From positions 223,501-287,500 of the forward strand of contig JAJOZX010005610.1 of assembly GCA_023014485.1 (NCBI GenBank): a stretch of 64,000 nucleotides of DNA, in the 5' to 3' direction. Every line of letters starts with the position of its first letter. Within the stretch, counting starts at the first letter, position 1. The position numbers were made by a program, and so were the translations under genes. Source of the DNA: Bathynomus jamesi (lineage: Eukaryota; Arthropoda; Malacostraca; Isopoda; Cirolanidae). The notes beneath the pieces are model-generated. The model searched no databases and was not told the origin of the DNA. It worked only from the letters and a program-made list of their open reading frames with translations. Positions 25,046-30,655 of the stretch are shown piece by piece.

Positions 25046-28000
25046 TCTCTCTCTCTCTCTCCTCTATATATATATATATAATATATATTAATATATAATA
25101 TACAGGTGTAGAATTTTGACATGTGGTGGGGCGCTGGTCCACCAGGACTCCTCTGTACGCTTTATTTTCTGCCTTTTATCCTTTTCACTACCTTCTGCAT
25201 TTTACATCCGGGTTGTTTCTGCCTTCTCACCCCAGATCTTTGGAAAATGAATTTTTTTATAATGTATGTATGTATGTGTAGGGATGTTCTCATAAACCTT
25301 TTGAAAATATAAACTAATTAAAAATAGTTACACGAATAAAATTTAATAAAAAATTTTTCCAACAAAGTGGCATATAATGAGAATTGTAAATATTTCTTGT
25401 ATATTATAGGAAGCGAGGAATATTGTCGCTGCTCAAGTGCAACATATTACCTATAATGAATATTTACCAGTGGTTCTTGGGAAGGAAGTTATGCAGAAGT
25501 TTGGGATTATTCTCGAGAAACACGTAAGTATATAGAGCAGGAGTTCTTAACCTTTTTATGTACGTGGACCACTGAGGGACACCCGCTGTGTCTGTGGACC
25601 ATCTTCAGCGTTTATAGGGGGGGTGAAATCACAATCAAGAAAAAATAATAGCACCCAAACCCTTACTAGAGACAGTATTGGTGGCAAAATATATAACAAA
25701 TACAGCCACTTCATTACCAAGTTAAATTATACCATTAAGCGAGGACATTTTTTATCATAACAGAAGACAAGAACAAGTTGCTTTGTATGTTTATTTCTAT
25801 CCTTCCGTGGACCTATGATAAAGAGTAAACAATTTAAGCTTTCATTTCCCTAACAAATGAACTTAAAATATATCTTATTTTGATTTTAAAATTGTGATTT
25901 TAACAAGCGATAACGTAAGGTTGTTAGGCATTGAATTACAAGTGAACAATGATTGCATATTAATTGTAAACTGCTATTTACCATACAACAACGGCAGTAA
26001 TCTAGATGAATACATTGATTTGCTGTACAAAATTAAGTCATTATCAGATAACCCCAAATATTCTCACTGTATAATAATGGGAGACTTTAACGCACATGTG
26101 AACTCGGAATTCTTTGGAGAATTGGGTAACATGTGCGAGTCGGCCAATTTAAGTATAAGTGATGTAGATGTATTAGGGGTAGCTAGTGGTAATTTTACAT
26201 ACGTTAGCGATATGAGTGGTACCACCAGGTGGATTGATCATTGTCTCACTAGTAATAATCTAAAGGATCGAATTGTTAGAGTTCATATTCTGCATGATTT
26301 CCTTCTTTGTGATCATAGACCATTAGAAATATTAATTAACGTTACCAATTTATGCGCAACACGACTTAACAAGAACTCAATAGGTAAGAATAATCGCGTC
26401 GATTGGTCCAATGTTAATATGCAGCAGAAAAGAGAATACAAAGACAGAACATGTCACCTCTTTAATAATTTAGAAATTTTGCACCTTGGCTGTAATAATC
26501 CTTGCTCAAATGATTCTCACTGTAAACTCATAGATAGGTATTATAGTAAGATAATATCCCTGTTAAGAGAAACAGGAAGCCCCTTGATTAAATCTTACAA
26601 CTATCATACTAAGGTTATTCCTGGATAGAATGATTTTACTGCCCCCTGAAGAGGGAATCGAAAGACGCCTACGATTTGTGGTGCTTTCATGGTAGACCCA
26701 GATTAGGACCAGTATACATAAATATGTGTAGAAGTCGGGGTCAGTATAAGGCGGCCATAAGGCGATGTAAACAGGAAGAAGAGTCTATTCGAGCATCAAA
26801 AGCCTGTGAAGCTCGCATAAATAACGATAATAATAAATTTTGGAAATTTGTTAAGAATCAAACGGGTGTCAAAAATGTCCTCCCTCCGACAATCGATGGG
26901 GTGTCGGGGGAGGATGAAATTGCAAAGCTGTGGAAAAACCACTACTCTAACATTCTTAATAGTGTGAGTTGGGATAATCTTAAGATAGATTGCAGCGAAA
27001 CGATTGTGGGAGGGACAAGGGAAAATATTTTGATATCATTTTCTGAAGTAAAGAGGTTAATTAAAGAGTTAAAGACTGGTTCTGCGTCAGGGGTAGATGA
27101 CTTATCGAATGAGCACTTAAAATATGCAAATGACGTAGTATGTCTACATATATCATTGCTCCTATCAGCCATGCTTGCTCATAGCTATATCCCTGGTCAA
27201 AAATAAGTACGGAGACATTCTGTCCAGCAATAATTACAGGCCTATTGCTGTCGCTTCCTGCTTCTCGAAACTACTAGAAAAACTCTTGTTACTCCGATTA
27301 AATGATTTCCTATGGACATCTCCTAATCAGTTTGGCTTTAAAAGGTCCCACTCAACTGACCTGTGTATCTATGTACTTAAAGAAACAATATATAAATACA
27401 TTGACAGTAATTCAACCATTTATAGCTGTTTCCTTGATATAAGTAAGGCATATGATAGGGTGAACCACAATATTTTATTTGCAAAACTAGAAGACAGGAA
27501 GGTTCCCATGTACATATTAAATTTATTGAAATTTTGGTATTCCCACCAATCTTTCACTGTTAGGTGGGGCAATGTACTATCCGAGTGTTTTGGCTCCTCT
27601 TGCTGGGTGAGACAAAGTTCCTTGCTCTCCCCTATGCTGTTTAATGTGTATATCGACGGATTAATTGCTTCACTTAATGAGGCAACAGTGGGATGTTGAT
27701 AGATAACGCAAGGATAAATAACTTAGTTTATGCCGATGATATGGTGTTAATAAGTCCCTCTGTTAAAGGTCTGGACCGGCTACTAAATGTCTGCGAAGTG
27801 TATTCGCAGAAACATGATATTCTTTTTAATGTTACAAAAACTAAGGTTATGCAATTTCATCCTAAAAGCTGTAATCAGCCAGCTGATATAAGGTTTAAAA
27901 TGAATGGTGAAGTAATTGGAAGTACAAGAGTTTAAGTATTTGGGTCAAACTATTACCAGCTCCTTGAGTGATGACTCGGATATAAGAAAACAATCTCGAA

Positions 28001-28956
28001 GCCTGTGTGCTAAAGCGAATATGACCATAAGGAACTTTCGTTTCTGTACAAGTGAAGCTAAAGACACACTCTTTCGTACTTTCTGCAGTAATATATACGG
28101 TCAGCAACTCTGGGTGAATTATATAAAAGGTTCTGGCAGAACCCTAAATTTGCTGTACAACAGGTCTTTTAGACTCTTACATGAATTACCCCCGAGATGC
28201 TCAGCTTCGCAAATGTTTGCTACCCGCAATGTCCCAAGCTTCCCGGAGGTAACAAGACGTGCTCAACACAGTCTAATGCAAAGAATTAAAAAATCAACCA
28301 ACCCGATCATCCAAGCTATCCATGAGTCCTGCCATTTATCCTCTTAGCTATGGACTTCTTGGTACGAAAACGTCTGTCTGTAGCTCCACTTAACTTCGAC
28401 AGTGCAATATTATTTCTAATCAATTGTATATATTTCTATCCTTAGTGTATGAACTGTCATTGTATTAATAATATTTGTCATATGGACTATAGTCTGCCAA
28501 TAAATCTTTTCATTTTCATTCATATCTTATATATGGATACATTTATAATAATTTCGCAAAAAAATTTTTAACTAAAATTTCTCAAGTATGTTTTTTTTTC
28601 ACGAAGGGAAAAAATAATGCTAATTTCAACAATATTCTATAAAGTACAATTTGGATAAATTTTATATTTTGATCGGTTACAGGGATACTTCAATGGGTAC
28701 GATCCCAAGATTGACGTGTCAATGTCCTCCGACTTCATTACATCCGCTTTCAGATTCGGTCATTCGATGCTGCCTTCAACCATCGAGAGATGGAGTCCTT
28801 CCCACAAATACATTGGTGAGTTGAGGGAGATGTTCTTATTCTTCAATTACATCTTGAGACCTGGACGACAGTTATAGCATTAAAATGAGTTTATTTACAA
28901 TATATCTTTTGATTCATAATCATTCTTGAAATATATATATAATATATATATATATA

Positions 28957-28989
<33 letters not shown>

Positions 28990-30624
28990 TTCACACAAAT
29001 CCTATATTAAAAATAGCTCTATGCTGCTGTTAATTTTTTCAGCCATATCAGTTTTTGATAAACTTTAAAAACAAGCGAAGTAGCTTGTAAGAACGACTAT
29101 TGGACTCGAAGCTTAGAATTAAATAAGGTTATCATACGGGTTTATTATTTCGTAATTGTTCATTAATTTGCTGAATCTAACGTTTCAATATGGTGCTAGC
29201 TTCCCAGCGTTTGAGCGAGATGTTGAGGCAACCCTTCGACCTTTACAAGGGAGGTTGGTGCGACCAGTTCACTCTGGGGCTCAGCAATCAAGTGGCACAA
29301 GCTATGGATCAGTCACTCACTCAGGAGGTGCGTTTTAGCCAACGTTTTAGTTTGAGGCGGGAACTAAAACATTAGGCTTCCGATACAGAATACTATAAAA
29401 GGTTTCATCTCTCCACTTGCTGCCCTTATTTAAATACTTTAATGTTTATTAACACCATTATATTAGTACAGTCTTCAATATATTTCTTTTGTGCAAAGTT
29501 TGCTAAAATTATTCATTACTGTACGTTATGCGAACAGGTGACGAACCACTTGTTCCAAGAGCAGAAAAATAAGTTTGGAATGGACTTGGCAGCCCTCAAC
29601 GTGCAGAGAGGCAGAGAACACGGAGTTCCTTCCTACAATGAATTCAGACACTTCTGCAGTTTACATCCGATCCGATCCTGGAACGAGTTGGAGGGAATCA
29701 TGCCTAACAAGACTGTCAAGCGATACCGTGAGATTTACAAGTAAGAGATTTCATCGATAAAGAAGGCGTTAGTGTAAAGTATGTAGCAGTTCATATGGTT
29801 GAATATACTGTGATACATAATGTACAAAATTTATATTATAAAAATTGAGAAATATATTGAACAATGTTATCTTTAGGCATCCTGATGATATCGATTTGTG
29901 GAGCGGAGGGTCAGTGAACGTCCTCTTCCTGCCTCCATGGTTGGCCCTACCTTCGCTTGCCTCATGGGAATCACTTTCAAAGAGCTCCGTTTCGGAGACA
30001 GATTCTGGTACGAAAACAAAGGATACCCTTCAAGCTTTACGCCATGTGAGTAAATATTTGTTGATAATGTTATATACCAACTTTTATGTGACATCCGTTT
30101 GTAAAATTTTTCCATTCCAACATTCCAAATGTTACTTTTAAAGATTCCATATTAGATTAAATATAATTTAACGTATTTTGCCAAACATTTTTACTTTCTA
30201 ACATATCTAATATTAAGTACCGACATTAATAAAACAAGTACTAACACAAGCAACAAAATTATTCTCTGTATACGGATATTTCATCGGCAAAAACTAATGC
30301 AATTTCAAATCTATTTAAAACCATATTTAATAATTGTTTTTTCTTTCTGCCTTGAAGCTCAACTCGAAGAGATTCGCAAGTTAAAATTTTCTCGAATTGT
30401 TTGCGATAACAGCGATGATATTAAAACAATCCAAATATATGTAATGGTACTTTCTGACCATGATATGTAAGTATTTATGAAGAAAAAAATCTTTTTAACT
30501 CTTTTTGGGAATGAGAAACTTAAATGACATAGAAGACATAGAATGAAAGTCCTAAAATCCTCATTTTAGGACTGTCAGAAATAAAAATTTTAATCTGGAA
30601 AGGCCACATACATATGTATATCTG

Positions 30625-30655
<31 letters not shown>

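Larger units (their letters stand above)
25880..28520 (+). mobile_element. LINE with endonuclease and RT, in a peroxidase intron
   Basis: The more complete copy of the family seen at 1250-2757, starting inside the endonuclease. It carries endonuclease (25894-26628), a linker (26676-27206) and RT (27175-28347) in several broken frames. Relative to the other copy it has lost 32 bases near 27192, between CCCTG and GGTCAAAAAT. It ends at AAATCTTTTCATTTTCATTC. I do not assign a clade. Confidence 0.9.
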
